DNA from: Prevotella sp.
GTDB lineage: Bacteria > Bacteroidota > Bacteroidia > Bacteroidales > Bacteroidaceae
DNA: 14,529 bases
NCBI GenBank assembly: GCA_017442765.1
Contig: JAFRZC010000169.1
Span: 1-14,529, forward strand
Direction of reading: 5' to 3'
The notes beneath the pieces are model-generated. The model was not told the origin of the DNA. It searched no databases and saw nothing but the letters and a program-made list of their open reading frames with translations. This document shows positions 1 to 6,471 of the stretch, piece after piece. The stretch's first letter is position 1. Each line of letters starts with the position of its first letter. The position numbers and the translations under genes are program-made.

Positions 1-104
1 CCCAGAACGATAAGCACACCGATGATCCACGTCACCACGTTCTTACCCTGCTGTTCCTGTTTCTTCTGATAAGCAACTCGCTTAGCATTCTTCATTTTAC
101 TCAT
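1..104 (-). CDS. small single-pass membrane protein (3' end outside window)
   Basis: Only the first 34 codons lie in the window. The start is the ATG at 104, after an A-rich leader. The visible product begins MSKMKNAKRVAYQKKQ, a strongly basic, Gln/Lys-rich stretch. From about residue 23 it runs into a hydrophobic segment (VVTWIIGVLIVLG) that should be a membrane helix. Positive charge before the helix suggests the N-terminus stays in the cytoplasm. It lies 79 bp downstream of prfB on the same strand with no terminator between them, so it may be the last gene of the acyl-CoA ligase-prfB unit. I do not recognise the family and infer no function. The reading frame is clear, but the full length is unknown. 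Confidence 0.6.
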   Translation of the reverse strand, partial: MSKMKNAKRVAYQKKQEQQGKNVVTWIIGVLIVL

Positions 105-142
105 AGTTTTACGGTTTTTTGTTATTATTCTTTTTGTTAAAT

Positions 143-187
143 TAAAGTCGTTAGGGTCATTAAGGCCATTAAAGCCTTTAAAGTTAT
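143..187. repeat. five tandem degenerate 9-mers, consensus TAAAGYCAT
   Basis: Five consecutive 9-bp units fill this stretch without gaps. Examples are TAAGGCCAT at 161-169 and TAAAGCCTT at 170-178. The first three or four positions (TAAA/TAAG) and the G at position 5 are the best kept. The last unit runs into the prfB stop codon (184-186). A related run occurs at 7869-7914. Confidence 0.6.
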
Positions 188-1302
188 TCCTCTGTGACAG
201 GGAACTCCATGAGGTAGGCCTTGATGAAGTCGTCAATCTTGCCGTTCATCACACCATCCACGTCGGAGGTCTGATAGTTGGTGCGGTGATCCTTCACTCG
301 ACGGTCGTCGAAGACGTAGCTACGGATCTGACTCCCCCACTCTATCTTCTTCTTTCCCGCCTCGATTTTGGCCTGCGCCTCAAGCCGTTTCTTCATGGCG
401 CGGTCGTAGAGCTGGCTCTTCAATAACTTCAGCGCACGCTCCTTGTTCTTCGGCTGGTCGCGCGTCTCGGTGTTCTCGATGAGGATTTCCTCTTCCTCGC
501 CCGTGTCGGGATCGGTGTACCAGTAGCGCAGACGTACGCCCGACTCCACCTTGTTCACATTCTGTCCACCGGCTCCGCTGCTTCGGAATGTGTCCCAGGA
601 GAGCTTGGCGGGATCGACATAGACCTCGATGGTGTCATCCACGAGCGGCGTGACAAAAACGGAGGCGAACGAGGTCATGCGCTTGCCCTGCGCGTTGAAC
701 GGACTGACACGCACCAGCCGGTGCACACCATTCTCGCTCTTCAGGTAGCCGTAGGCCATCTCGCCACCCTCTATCTGCATGGTGACACTCTTGATGCCGG
801 CCTCGTCGCCCTCCTGAAGGTTCGAGATGCTGACCTTATAGCCGTGAGCCTCAGCCCAGCGCATGTACATACGCATGAGCATCTGAGCCCAGTCCTGACT
901 CTCGGTGCCGCCTGCGCCCGAATTGATTTTCAGCACGCAGTCCATCGGATCCTCTTTCTGCCGTAGCATGTTGCGCAACTCCAAATCCTCAATGGCTGTG
1001 ATGACCTTCCGATAGTCGTCATCGACCTCCTCCTCGGTCACCATCTCGTCCTTATAGAAGTCGAAAGCCAGTTGCAATTCGTCAGCCAGCTGGCGCACCT
1101 GCTTGTAGTCGGTAAGCCATTTCTCAATGCCCTTCACCTTCTTCATCTGAGCCTCGGCCCGCTTGGGGTCGTCCCAGAAGTCGGGAGCCTGCGTCCGCAG
1201 CTGCTCCTCCTCGAACTCCATCTGCCGTTGCTCGATGTTCAAATACCTATATAGCGCCTCGGTGCGCTCCATCACATCCTTCAGCTGTTCCTGCGTAATC
1301 AT
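184..1302 (-). CDS. prfB: peptide chain release factor 2
   Basis: Class I release factor that recognises UGA and UAA in the ribosomal A site and triggers peptidyl-tRNA hydrolysis. The 372-residue length is normal for RF2. Visible signatures are the stop-codon-reading tripeptide SPF at 200-202 and the catalytic GGQ at 245-247 in the context SSGAGGQNVNKVES. The first ~110 residues form the acidic helical domain 1. Most bacterial prfB genes need a +1 frameshift at an in-frame UGA near codon 25. Here the frame is open from the ATG, and the equivalent site (1237-1248) reads TAT TTG AAC. The start codon overlaps the stop of the upstream acyl-CoA ligase (ATGA), so translation is probably coupled. 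The stop is TAA. Confidence 0.97.
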   Translation of the reverse strand: MITQEQLKDVMERTEALYRYLNIEQRQMEFEEEQLRTQAPDFWDDPKRAEAQMKKVKGIEKWLTDYKQVRQLADELQLAFDFYKDEMVTEEEVDDDYRKVITAIEDLELRNMLRQKEDPMDCVLKINSGAGGTESQDWAQMLMRMYMRWAEAHGYKVSISNLQEGDEAGIKSVTMQIEGGEMAYGYLKSENGVHRLVRVSPFNAQGKRMTSFASVFVTPLVDDTIEVYVDPAKLSWDTFRSSGAGGQNVNKVESGVRLRYWYTDPDTGEEEEILIENTETRDQPKNKERALKLLKSQLYDRAMKKRLEAQAKIEAGKKKIEWGSQIRSYVFDDRRVKDHRTNYQTSDVDGVMNGKIDDFIKAYLMEFPVTEE

Positions 1303-3107
1303 TCTTCGTACATTTTGTCGATGACATCCTTGTAGTTGCGGTAGATGACGGGCCGCTTAAGCTTGAGGGTATTGGTCAGCTCGCCGCTTTCCATGGAGAA
1401 ATGGTGTGGAATGAGGGTGATACGCTTGATTTGCTCGTAGTGGGCGAGTTGCTGCTGCAACGTCTCCACCCGCTCCATCATCATGTCATAGACCTGTCTG
1501 TTCTGACAGAGGTCTTCGCGCCCCTCGAAGCTGATGCCGTGCTCACGGGCATAGTCCTCAACAAGCCGGAACTCGGGCACGACGAGTGCCGAGACAAACT
1601 TGCGCTGGTCGCCGATGACGGCAATCTGGTCGATATACTTATCCACAAGCAGCATCGACTCCACCATCTGCGGTGCAATGTATTTTCCGTTCGAGGTCTT
1701 GAACAAGTCCTTGATACGCTCCTTGAGGAAGAGTTCGCCGTCGCGCATGTAGCCCGCATCGCCGGTATGGAAGAAGCCGTCGGCATCGAACGCCATGCGG
1801 TTGGCTTCCTCGCGCTTGTAATAACCTTTCGTTATCGTCGGCCCCTTGAGCAGGATCTCGTCGTCGTCGCCAATCCTCACCTCTATCGAGCTGATGGGCC
1901 GGCCCACCGAACCGATGGTGTAAGGCTTACCCCTGTGGTCACAAGAAACGGTTGCCAGACTCTCGGTGAGTCCGTAGCCGACAATCATGTCAAGACCGAT
2001 AGAGTGGACAAACTCCTCCACCTCGGGCGACACGGTCGCACCTGCCGTAGGGAAAAAGTTGGCTTCCTCCAGTCCGAGCTGCTTGCGCACAAGGCTCAAC
2101 ACGGTGCGGTTGATGAGCTGGTACTCCAATGCCAGTGCCAACGAAGGCCGACGGCCTTGGCTCAGACATTCTATATTATGCTTGCGACCCACTTTCAGCG
2201 CATGGCGGAAGAGCCGCTGCTTGGCGGCACTGGAGCTTTCAATCTTCTCTCTCACGCCGATATACACCTTCTCCCAGAAGCGGGGCACCGACGACATACA
2301 TGTCGGGTGGGTCTCGCGCATCGACTGCTGTATCTCCTGCGGATAGGTGTTCACAATGAGCTGTGCGCCCTCCGTCAGACAGAGATAGGCCCAGCCCCGC
2401 TCAAAGATATGTGCTAAAGGAAGGAAATTGATGACGCGGTCGCGCTCGGTCACAGGAACACACTCGTGGTTAGCCTCAAATGCCGCATGATATTGTCCGT
2501 AGGTCAGGATTACACCTTTCGACTCGCCCGTCGTACCGCTGGTGTAGAGAATGTTGCACGTGTCATCCATCGAGGCCTCCTGCCACAACTTCTCCACCTG
2601 CGACTGTCGCGGCAGGTTCTCGCCCAAGGCAATGAAATCCTCGAAATAAAGCGCATGGGGGTCGTGGGTAGAGATGCGCACGCTGTGGTCGAAGACGATG
2701 ATACGCTCAAGCGTCGGACAGAGTGCGAACACACGATGCGCCTTGTTGTACTGCTCCTGCTCGCCGACGAAGAGAAAACGCACGCCGGCATCTTTCACCA
2801 CGTACTGGATCTGCTGCTCGCTCGATGTGGCGTAGATGGGAATGCTGACGGCACGAATGCCATATGCGCCGAAGTCGGTGTAGAGATACTGGATGCAGTT
2901 CTGGGCGAACACCGCGATATTCTCCTGCGGCTGGATGCCCAGATTGAGCATCGCGTTCGACACCTGCTTTACCCGCAACGAGAACTGCTTCCACGAGACC
3001 GACTTCCACGTCAACGAGCCGAACATGCGGAACGTCAGGGCCGCACGATTACCGTAACGCTTGGCCTGCTCATGGACAAGTACAGAAAGATGACAATTGT
3101 TTTGCAT
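1299..3107 (-). CDS. long-chain fatty acid--CoA ligase (AMP-forming)
   Basis: Adenylate-forming enzyme that activates fatty acids to acyl-AMP and then acyl-CoA, acting in the cytoplasm or at the inner membrane face. The 602-residue length fits bacterial long-chain acyl-CoA synthetases. Motifs in order are the phosphate-binding loop YTSGTTGESKG (188-198), a NFLPLAHIFERGW block (228-239), GYGLTES (377-383), HTGD (447-450), and KTSNGKYIAP (470-479), which carries the C-terminal domain lysine region. No signal peptide or membrane helix is visible. The start is the ATG at 3107, 26 nt downstream of a promoter-like element. The stop overlaps the prfB start by 4 bp. The chain-length substrate cannot be read from the sequence. 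FadD is a reasonable label, but orthology to the E. coli enzyme is not shown. Confidence 0.93.
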   Translation of the reverse strand: MQNNCHLSVLVHEQAKRYGNRAALTFRMFGSLTWKSVSWKQFSLRVKQVSNAMLNLGIQPQENIAVFAQNCIQYLYTDFGAYGIRAVSIPIYATSSEQQIQYVVKDAGVRFLFVGEQEQYNKAHRVFALCPTLERIIVFDHSVRISTHDPHALYFEDFIALGENLPRQSQVEKLWQEASMDDTCNILYTSGTTGESKGVILTYGQYHAAFEANHECVPVTERDRVINFLPLAHIFERGWAYLCLTEGAQLIVNTYPQEIQQSMRETHPTCMSSVPRFWEKVYIGVREKIESSSAAKQRLFRHALKVGRKHNIECLSQGRRPSLALALEYQLINRTVLSLVRKQLGLEEANFFPTAGATVSPEVEEFVHSIGLDMIVGYGLTESLATVSCDHRGKPYTIGSVGRPISSIEVRIGDDDEILLKGPTITKGYYKREEANRMAFDADGFFHTGDAGYMRDGELFLKERIKDLFKTSNGKYIAPQMVESMLLVDKYIDQIAVIGDQRKFVSALVVPEFRLVEDYAREHGISFEGREDLCQNRQVYDMMMERVETLQQQLAHYEQIKRITLIPHHFSMESGELTNTLKLKRPVIYRNYKDVIDKMYEE

Positions 3108-3133
3108 ATGTCACTAAAGAGTTTTTATGTCTG

Positions 3134-3165
3134 CAAAGATACTGCAAAAATTCGAGTAACCGAAA
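3134..3165 (-). promoter_or_regulatory. Bacteroidota-type promoter for the acyl-CoA ligase
   Basis: On the minus strand, TTTC (3162-3165), exactly 20 nt, then TATCTTTG (3134-3141). This fits the known Bacteroidota consensus TTTG-N19-21-TAnnTTTG with one mismatch in the -33 box. It sits between the tRNA-Leu terminator and the ligase start, so ligase-prfB looks like its own transcription unit. Predicted leader about 20 nt. Confidence 0.6.
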
Positions 3166-3196
3166 CAAAAGGGAAACTTTTTTATGCTTTCGCCGT

Positions 3197-3229
3197 AAAA
3201 AACAAAAATGCGATGAGGCTCATCGCATT
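3197..3229 (-). terminator. intrinsic terminator of tRNA-Leu
   Basis: A perfect 11-bp inverted repeat, AATGCGATGAG (3207-3217) against CTCATCGCATT (3219-3229), leaves a tight loop of about 3 nt. On the minus strand it is followed directly by a T-run with one G (3197-3206). It starts 13 nt past the tRNA 3' end. Confidence 0.85.
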
Positions 3230-3242
3230 CTGCAATCCTCAG

Positions 3243-3324
3243 TACCCAGAGCCGGGGTCGAACCGGCACGGGTTGCCCCACTGGTGTTTGAGACCAGCGC
3301 GTCTACCGATTCCGCCATCTGGGC
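3243..3324 (-). tRNA. tRNA-Leu(CAA)
   Basis: All arms can be drawn. The acceptor stem is GCCCAGA (3318-3324) against TCTGGGT (3244-3250), with discriminator A at 3243. The anticodon arm is CTGGT-CTCAAAC-ACCAG (3281-3297) with anticodon CAA at 3288-3290, which reads UUG. A long variable arm (GGGG/CCC type) is typical of Leu. The T arm is GCCGG-TTCGACC-CCGGC. No CCA is encoded, so it must be added after transcription. The first pair is G1:U72 instead of G:C, a small oddity. The gene has its own promoter and terminator. Confidence 0.95.
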
Positions 3325-3394
3325 TTACTGCTTGCGGGCGCCCTTCTCCGAAGTGAGCGGGCTGCGACGGACAAGCCGTATTGAAATTGCGGTG

Positions 3395-3426
3395 CAAAGT
3401 TACGATTATTTTCTTTAATTGACAAA
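3395..3426 (-). promoter_or_regulatory. Bacteroidota-type promoter for tRNA-Leu
   Basis: On the minus strand, TTTG (3423-3426), exactly 20 nt, then TAACTTTG (3395-3402), a full match to TTTG-N20-TAnnTTTG. It faces the tRNA-Leu gene with about 65 nt between predicted start point and mature 5' end. The rest of the 3325-3538 gap contains the manC leader, for which I see no equally good plus-strand promoter. Confidence 0.75.
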
Positions 3427-3538
3427 TTTTTCACTTCAATTTTTATACTAAAAGGGAATTATCTGCGTTATATAGTCAAAGTGGCTGAAGCCATCTTGCC
3501 GATGGCCGAGACTGCCTGAACAATCAAAAAAACAGAAC

Positions 3539-4630
3539 ATGAGCATATCTACAGACCATTTCTACTGTGTCATCCTGGCTGGAGGCAAGGGCCGTCGTCT
3601 GTGGCCTTTCAGCCGCGAGCAATACCCCAAGCAGTTCATCGATTTTTTCGGCACGAGCCGCACGCAGCTACAACAGACCTATGACCGCTTTGCGAGCATC
3701 ATGCCGCGCGAGCATATTTTCGTGAACACCAACGAGGCGTACGTGTCATTGGTGCGCGAGCAGTTGCCCGAGTTAGACGATGTCCACCTTTTGGCCGAGC
3801 CCATCCACCGCAACACCGCCCCCAGTGCGGCCTGGGCTACCCACCGCATTTTGATGATCGACCCGGAGGCCAGCGTGGTGGTTTCTCCCTCGGATCAGGC
3901 CGTGCAGAACGAGGAGGCTTTCCGCCATAACATCATTGAGGGGCTGTCGCTCGTTGCCGCACAGGACACCGTTCTCACGATGGGCGTGAAGCCCACCCGT
4001 CCCGAGCCAGGCTACGGCTACATACAGATGGGCGACAGCGTGGGCGACAATGTCTTCAAGGTCAAGTCGTTCACGGAAAAGCCCGAGCGCGACTTTGCCA
4101 AGCTGTTCTTGGAGAACGGCGAGTTCCTTTGGAACACGGGGCTTTTTCTGGGTCATGCGCGAGTGTTGTTTGACTGCATCGCGGCTCAGCTGCCCGTCAT
4201 GTTGCGCCAGTTCGACGCGGACAACTGCAACGCGAGCATCGAGTGCGAGAACCGCTATATCCAGGAGCATTTCCCCACCTATCCCAACCTTTCGCTCGAC
4301 TATGCGGTGCTGGAGCGTTCCGAGAACGTGTGTGTCATGTTGTGCGACTTCGGGTGGGCCGACCTCGGCACGTGGCATAGCATCTACGAGGCCATGCCCC
4401 ACGACAGCAACGACAATGTGGTCATCGACAGCGACGTGCTCATCGACGACGCGCGGGGCAATGTCATCAAGTTGCCGAAGGGAAAGTTCGCGATTATCAA
4501 CGGCCTTGAGGGGTTCATCGTTGCCGAGAAGGACAACGTGCTGCTCATCTGCCGCAAGGAAGACTCCTCCGCGCTCGTCCGCAAATTTGTGAACGAGGCG
4601 CAGCTGCGCAAGGGCGAGGAGTTCGTATAA
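3539..4630 (+). CDS. manC: mannose-1-phosphate guanylyltransferase
   Basis: Makes GDP-mannose from mannose 1-phosphate and GTP in the cytoplasm, feeding GDP-mannose and GDP-fucose into surface polysaccharides and glycoproteins. The N-terminal nucleotidyltransferase signature is clear: ILAGGKGRRLWPFSREQYPKQ (12-32), with the family's GG-x-G-x-R-LWP-x-SR core and the PKQ lysine. Further on are FTEKPE (178-183), EFLWNTGLF (195-203), and DFGWADLGTW near residues 275-284. At 363 residues it is the short, single-function form. It lacks the fused phosphomannose isomerase/cupin domain of ~470-residue bifunctional ManC proteins. The start is the ATG at 3539 with an A-rich leader and no Shine-Dalgarno sequence. 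Its TAA is directly followed by the last base of the opposing HIT gene. Confidence 0.93.
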   Translation: MSISTDHFYCVILAGGKGRRLWPFSREQYPKQFIDFFGTSRTQLQQTYDRFASIMPREHIFVNTNEAYVSLVREQLPELDDVHLLAEPIHRNTAPSAAWATHRILMIDPEASVVVSPSDQAVQNEEAFRHNIIEGLSLVAAQDTVLTMGVKPTRPEPGYGYIQMGDSVGDNVFKVKSFTEKPERDFAKLFLENGEFLWNTGLFLGHARVLFDCIAAQLPVMLRQFDADNCNASIECENRYIQEHFPTYPNLSLDYAVLERSENVCVMLCDFGWADLGTWHSIYEAMPHDSNDNVVIDSDVLIDDARGNVIKLPKGKFAIINGLEGFIVAEKDNVLLICRKEDSSALVRKFVNEAQLRKGEEFV

Positions 4631-5026
4631 TCATTTCTGAAATTCAGCGTAGATGCTGTCGGCGATGGCCTGCATCTCTTCGGCCGGCAGCTCCAGCTTC
4701 GGTTTGCGGAAGTCGGCGTCGGCCTCGGTCTGCATGGGGATGAGGTGGATGTGCGCATGCGGCACCTCAAGCCCGAGCACCACCTGTGCGACTTTCTTGC
4801 AGGGCACGGCTCGCCTCAGGGCTATGGCCACGCGCTTGGCGAAGAGCTGGAACTCGGCCAGCGTCTCGTCGTCGAGGTCGAAGATGTAGTCGGTCTCCTT
4901 GCGGGGGATGACCAGCGTGTGCCCTTTGGCCACGGGGTTGATGTCGAGGAAAGCATAGAACTTGTCGCTCTCGGCGCACTTGTAGGAGGGAATCTCTCCT
5001 GCTGCTATTTTTGAGAAAATGCTCAT
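4631..5026 (-). CDS. HIT family nucleotide hydrolase/transferase
   Basis: Histidine-triad protein of the Hint/HinT-like branch. These enzymes cleave the phosphoramidate or adenylyl bond of AMP-linked substrates through a nucleotidyl-histidine intermediate. The 131-residue length is right. The triad HAHIHLIP lies at 90-97, with H92 the expected nucleophile, preceded by the typical GLEVP. The N-terminal MSIFSKIAAGEIPSYK and the GHTLVIPR block (35-42) are also standard. It lies 44 bp downstream of greA on the same strand, probably cotranscribed. Its TGA abuts the TAA of manC with no bases between. The physiological substrate is not predictable. Confidence 0.93.
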   Translation of the reverse strand: MSIFSKIAAGEIPSYKCAESDKFYAFLDINPVAKGHTLVIPRKETDYIFDLDDETLAEFQLFAKRVAIALRRAVPCKKVAQVVLGLEVPHAHIHLIPMQTEADADFRKPKLELPAEEMQAIADSIYAEFQK

Positions 5027-5070
5027 TAGTGTTCTGGTTTTTTTACCGGGTTAACTGGGATGGGCCGGAG

Positions 5071-5538
5071 TTAGCCCACGCTGATTTTATCGACGCGCAG
5101 GTGGATGGTGCCGCGCGGGATTTTGATCTCCGCCTCGTCGCCCACTTTTTTGTTGAGCAGTCCCTGTGCGATGGGGGTTTTGATAGAGATTTTCCCGGCA
5201 CGCAGGTCGGCCTCGTTCTCGCTGACGATGGTGTAGGTCATCTTGGCTCCGGTGGTGAGGTTGGTCATCTCCACCGTTGAGAGAATCTGCACGCAGTCGG
5301 CGCTCAGACGCGACTTATCGACGATTTTTGCCTCGGCGATGGTCTGTTTCAGCAGGTTGATTTTCGACTCCAGATGTGCCTGGGCCTCTTTTGCGGCCTC
5401 ATATTCCGAGTTCTCGCTCAAGTCTCCCTTGTCGCGTGCCTCGGCGATGGCTGCCGATGCGGCCGGGCGCTCCACGCCCTCGAGCCGCCGTAGTTCGGCC
5501 ACGAGATTCTCGTAGCCCTCTTGTGACATGTAGGACAT
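5071..5538 (-). CDS. greA: transcription elongation factor GreA
   Basis: Rescues backtracked RNA polymerase by stimulating cleavage of the nascent RNA 3' end through the secondary channel. The 155-residue length is normal. The N-terminal coiled coil (about 5-75) carries the tip motif KGDLSENSEYEAAK (37-50) with the two key acids D39 and E42. The C-terminal FKBP-like domain covers about 80-155. Two starts are possible, M1 at 5538 (MSYMSQEGY) or M4 at 5529 (MSQEGY). M4 matches the usual N-terminus better, so the first three residues are uncertain. The gene has a promoter ~120 bp upstream and a terminator-like hairpin in its leader. Confidence 0.95.
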   Translation of the reverse strand: MSYMSQEGYENLVAELRRLEGVERPAASAAIAEARDKGDLSENSEYEAAKEAQAHLESKINLLKQTIAEAKIVDKSRLSADCVQILSTVEMTNLTTGAKMTYTIVSENEADLRAGKISIKTPIAQGLLNKKVGDEAEIKIPRGTIHLRVDKISVG

Positions 5539-5586
5539 AATCTTATTTTCTTATTGTTTTAAATTCTTATCTGTTTTTCCAAGACG

Positions 5587-5627
5587 AAAAAATATAGAAT
5601 TCCGACAAATGTGCGATGTCGGAATTC
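5587..5627 (-). terminator. terminator-like hairpin in the greA leader (possible attenuator)
   Basis: A perfect 11-bp inverted repeat, GAATTCCGACA (5597-5607) and TGTCGGAATTC (5617-5627), has a 9-nt loop. On the minus strand it is followed after 4 nt by six Ts (5587-5592). It lies between the greA promoter and start codon, so it would act on greA transcripts themselves. The stem is half A/T and the U-run is not directly adjacent, so efficiency is uncertain. Confidence 0.6.
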
Positions 5628-5654
5628 CCGTCTCTTTTATGTCTTATTGCGCTG

Positions 5655-5686
5655 CAAAGGTAGGCATTTTATTCTGAACGCCCAAA
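5655..5686 (-). promoter_or_regulatory. Bacteroidota-type promoter for greA-HIT
   Basis: On the minus strand, TTTG (5683-5686), exactly 20 nt, then TACCTTTG (5655-5662), a full match to TTTG-N20-TAnnTTTG. Predicted transcription start is near 5648, giving a leader of about 110 nt that includes the hairpin at 5597-5627. Confidence 0.75.
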
Positions 5687-5747
5687 TTTTTCCACGTTTT
5701 TTTTACGGAAAGACAGAATTAACAGACTATAACATGTTAAGACACAA

Positions 5748-5787
5748 AGCCGTGCAATACCTGCATGAAGGCAAACACTGCACGGCT
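5748..5787 (-). terminator. probable terminator after the DUF3332 gene
   Basis: A perfect 9-bp inverted repeat, AGCCGTGCA (5748-5756) and TGCACGGCT (5779-5787), has a 22-nt loop. On the minus strand it is followed by TTTGTGTCTT, only moderately T-rich. It begins 22 nt past the stop codon of the lipoprotein gene. The large loop and imperfect U-run make this a weaker call than the tRNA terminator. Confidence 0.5.
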
Positions 5788-5809
5788 ATGACAGGGGCTT
5801 GGCTGAAAA

Positions 5810-6373
5810 TTAAAGCGCGGCCCAGTAGTAGTCATTGCCGAAAGCCATCTGCATCCGGTAGAGGCCGGCCTCGTCGAGGGTCACGTCCATCGGCTCGCCC
5901 TGCGACGTGATGACACGGATGGTACCGTCGGCATTAAAGCGGAACATCTCCTTCGTCTCACCGTTCTGCACTTGCAGCCAAGCATCGTTCTCCTTGTCGT
6001 AGAGGAGCTTCACCTGCTGGCCGTCGGGCGTGGTGATTTCATAGCCGTCGATGAGTGTCTTCACGGCGTAGTAGCGACCGTCACTGCCCATCACCTGCTG
6101 TGTCTTGCCCACTCTGCTGGCCACAGGATTCTCGCCACTCCAAAACTCAATGCTGTTCAGTACCACAGCGTCGATGAACAGTGTCACGCTGCCTACGAGG
6201 GGCATCAAGAAGAAGCCTACGATGGCGTTGAGAATCTTGCTGTCGGTCATTGTACGCTGCCATTCTGCGTATTTGTTGAACAGGCTGAACGAGCCGACGC
6301 ACGAATCCATCATGAGGGTGCCTGCCATCATGATGGCGAGGACTTTCACATTTACTTTTTTCATTTTTGTCAA
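5810..6373 (-). CDS. DUF3332 family lipoprotein
   Basis: Function unknown. The 187-residue product starts with a lipoprotein signal: basic n-region (MTKMKKVNVK), hydrophobic VLAIMMAGTLMM, and a lipobox-like MMDSC with acylated Cys25. The next block, CVGSFSLFNKYAEWQ, then SKILNAIVGFFLMPLVGSV and VLNSIEFWSGENP (72-84), is the pattern I associate with DUF3332. It includes one or two hydrophobic segments (about 45-75). The C-terminal half is polar and beta-rich (DGRYYAVKTLIDGYEI...). Asp at +2 of the lipobox is absent (Val26), so outer-membrane delivery is more likely than inner-membrane retention, if E. coli rules apply. M4 at 6364 is an equally good start. A terminator-like hairpin follows. The family assignment is by recall. 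Confidence 0.8.
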   Translation of the reverse strand: MTKMKKVNVKVLAIMMAGTLMMDSCVGSFSLFNKYAEWQRTMTDSKILNAIVGFFLMPLVGSVTLFIDAVVLNSIEFWSGENPVASRVGKTQQVMGSDGRYYAVKTLIDGYEITTPDGQQVKLLYDKENDAWLQVQNGETKEMFRFNADGTIRVITSQGEPMDVTLDEAGLYRMQMAFGNDYYWAAL

Positions 6374-6471
6374 TTTTAGTAATGTTAACTTTATAAAAAA
6401 CTATTATCCCAAAAGATTTCTTTGAGTCCGCCCTAAGAGCGGCCACACGCAGTGACGCTTTACGATGGCTT

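Noticed and set aside
1401..2417. Long plus-strand open frame (338 codons) opposite the acyl-CoA ligase
   Set aside because: The ligase on the other strand has full family motifs. The antisense frame has no recognisable motif and is explained by GC-rich codon bias.
3419..3449. sigma70-like TTGACA...TATACT upstream of manC
   Set aside because: The 19-bp spacing is long and Bacteroidota primary promoters use a different consensus, so this is probably chance in AT-rich DNA.
3403..3522. Open frame ending in ...AEAILPMAETA just before manC
   Set aside because: No start codon with coding character upstream. The stretch includes AT-rich promoter DNA, so the tail resemblance to protein is likely accidental.
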